DNA from: RGIG6904 sp024680835
GTDB lineage: Bacteria; Bacillota; Clostridia; Lachnospirales; Lachnospiraceae
Assembly (NCBI GenBank): GCA_024680835.1
Contig: JAILBP010000009.1
Location: forward strand, 1 to 22,712
Reading direction: 5' to 3'
Length of the DNA stretch: 22,712 bases
The notes under the pieces were generated by a model. The model was not told where the DNA came from and searched no databases. It was given only the letters and a program-made list of their open reading frames with translations. This document shows positions 22,467-22,712 of the stretch, one piece after another. Position 1 is the first letter of the stretch, and every line of letters starts with the position of its first letter. Made by a program: the position numbers and the translations under genes.

Positions 22467-22712
22467 ATGGGAAAAAGATCGATACGCGAAAACAAGAACA
22501 TTTACCAGCTTAGCCGTGAGGCTCTTGACCTCACAAGGGAACAGGCCGGTGAGCTGTTGGAATTCATATCTCCCGATAAGATCGAAAAAATAGAGAGCGA
22601 GAAAATGCTGCCACATCCCGAGGATGTCCTGGCCATGTCCAAGGCATACAAAACGCCGCAGCTGTGCAATTACTACTGCTCGCATGAATGCCCCATCGGT
22701 CAGATCTATGTT
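22467..22712 (+). CDS. HTH-like protein with CNYYCSxxCPIG motif (partial, runs off the window)
   Basis: GGAGGAG lies just upstream of an ATG, and 82 codons are open to the window end. The protein begins MGKRSIRENKNIYQLSREAL, followed by LTREQAGELLEFIS and IEKIESEK, which read as a degenerate XRE-type helix-turn-helix. Then come LCNYYCSHECPIG with Cys67, Cys71 and Cys75. I recall this pattern as a common small protein of Lachnospiraceae, of unknown function; the cysteines could bind metal. The C terminus is outside the window. It is divergent from hipBA. Confidence 0.85.
   Translation, partial: MGKRSIRENKNIYQLSREALDLTREQAGELLEFISPDKIEKIESEKMLPHPEDVLAMSKAYKTPQLCNYYCSHECPIGQIYV

Noticed and set aside
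22338..22685. 115-codon minus-strand frame overlapping the hipBA operators and the divergent gene
   Set aside because: It runs antisense to the conserved HTH/Cys-motif protein and through the palindromic operators; no ribosome site.

Overview
The window looks like chromosome of a motile, anaerobic Gram-positive bacterium of the Lachnospiraceae (Butyrivibrio/Roseburia/Lachnospira type). The reasons are strong AGGAGG-type ribosome sites, Firmicutes-like sigma-A promoters, several flagellins with FliA/sigma-28 type promoters (CCGATAT), a TrpB2-type enzyme, a Firmicutes-type phosphoglucomutase and a small HTH protein with a CNYYCSxxCPIG motif that I associate with this family. The assignment is from recollection of families; no search was run.

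Layout. 1-1187: an atypical flagellin-like gene with a charged C-terminal tail, a terminator, then two full and two truncated copies of a ~112-bp repeat whose halves each fold into an imperfect hairpin. 1188-6219 (+): a type IIA topoisomerase pair (parE-like, parC-like) followed by a CPBP intramembrane protease. 6217-6446: a highly structured 230-bp palindromic element with perfect 18-bp terminal inverted repeats (MITE-like) whose end supplies the protease stop codon. 6474-7969 (+): a monocistronic trpB2-like gene with clear promoter and terminator. 8128-13828 (-): a hypothetical papain-like protein, phosphoglucomutase, and a two-gene phosphorelay (hybrid histidine kinase plus a double-receiver protein). 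13948-15507 (-): thiD and thiE.

15508-20698: two large, divergently oriented flagellin genes (762 and 617 aa) separated by an XRE-type regulator, with sigma-28 promoters and a palindrome covering the -35 of the second one. This block is bounded by direct repeats of the first 42 codons of thiE: the intact gene on the left and an orphan 127-bp fragment on the right. 20822-22374 (-): a hipBA kinase toxin-antitoxin module with two 16-bp operators 40 bp apart; the hipA stop overlaps the start codon of the orphan thiE fragment (ATGA). 22467-22712 (+): the start of a divergent HTH/Cys-motif protein.

Most notable inference: the flagellin-regulator-flagellin block looks like a cassette that entered the 5' part of thiE, replacing its start and leaving the old start attached to hipA. 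No integrase or transposase is visible. The rest of the window is largely housekeeping. No tRNA, rRNA, CRISPR array or classical riboswitch was seen.
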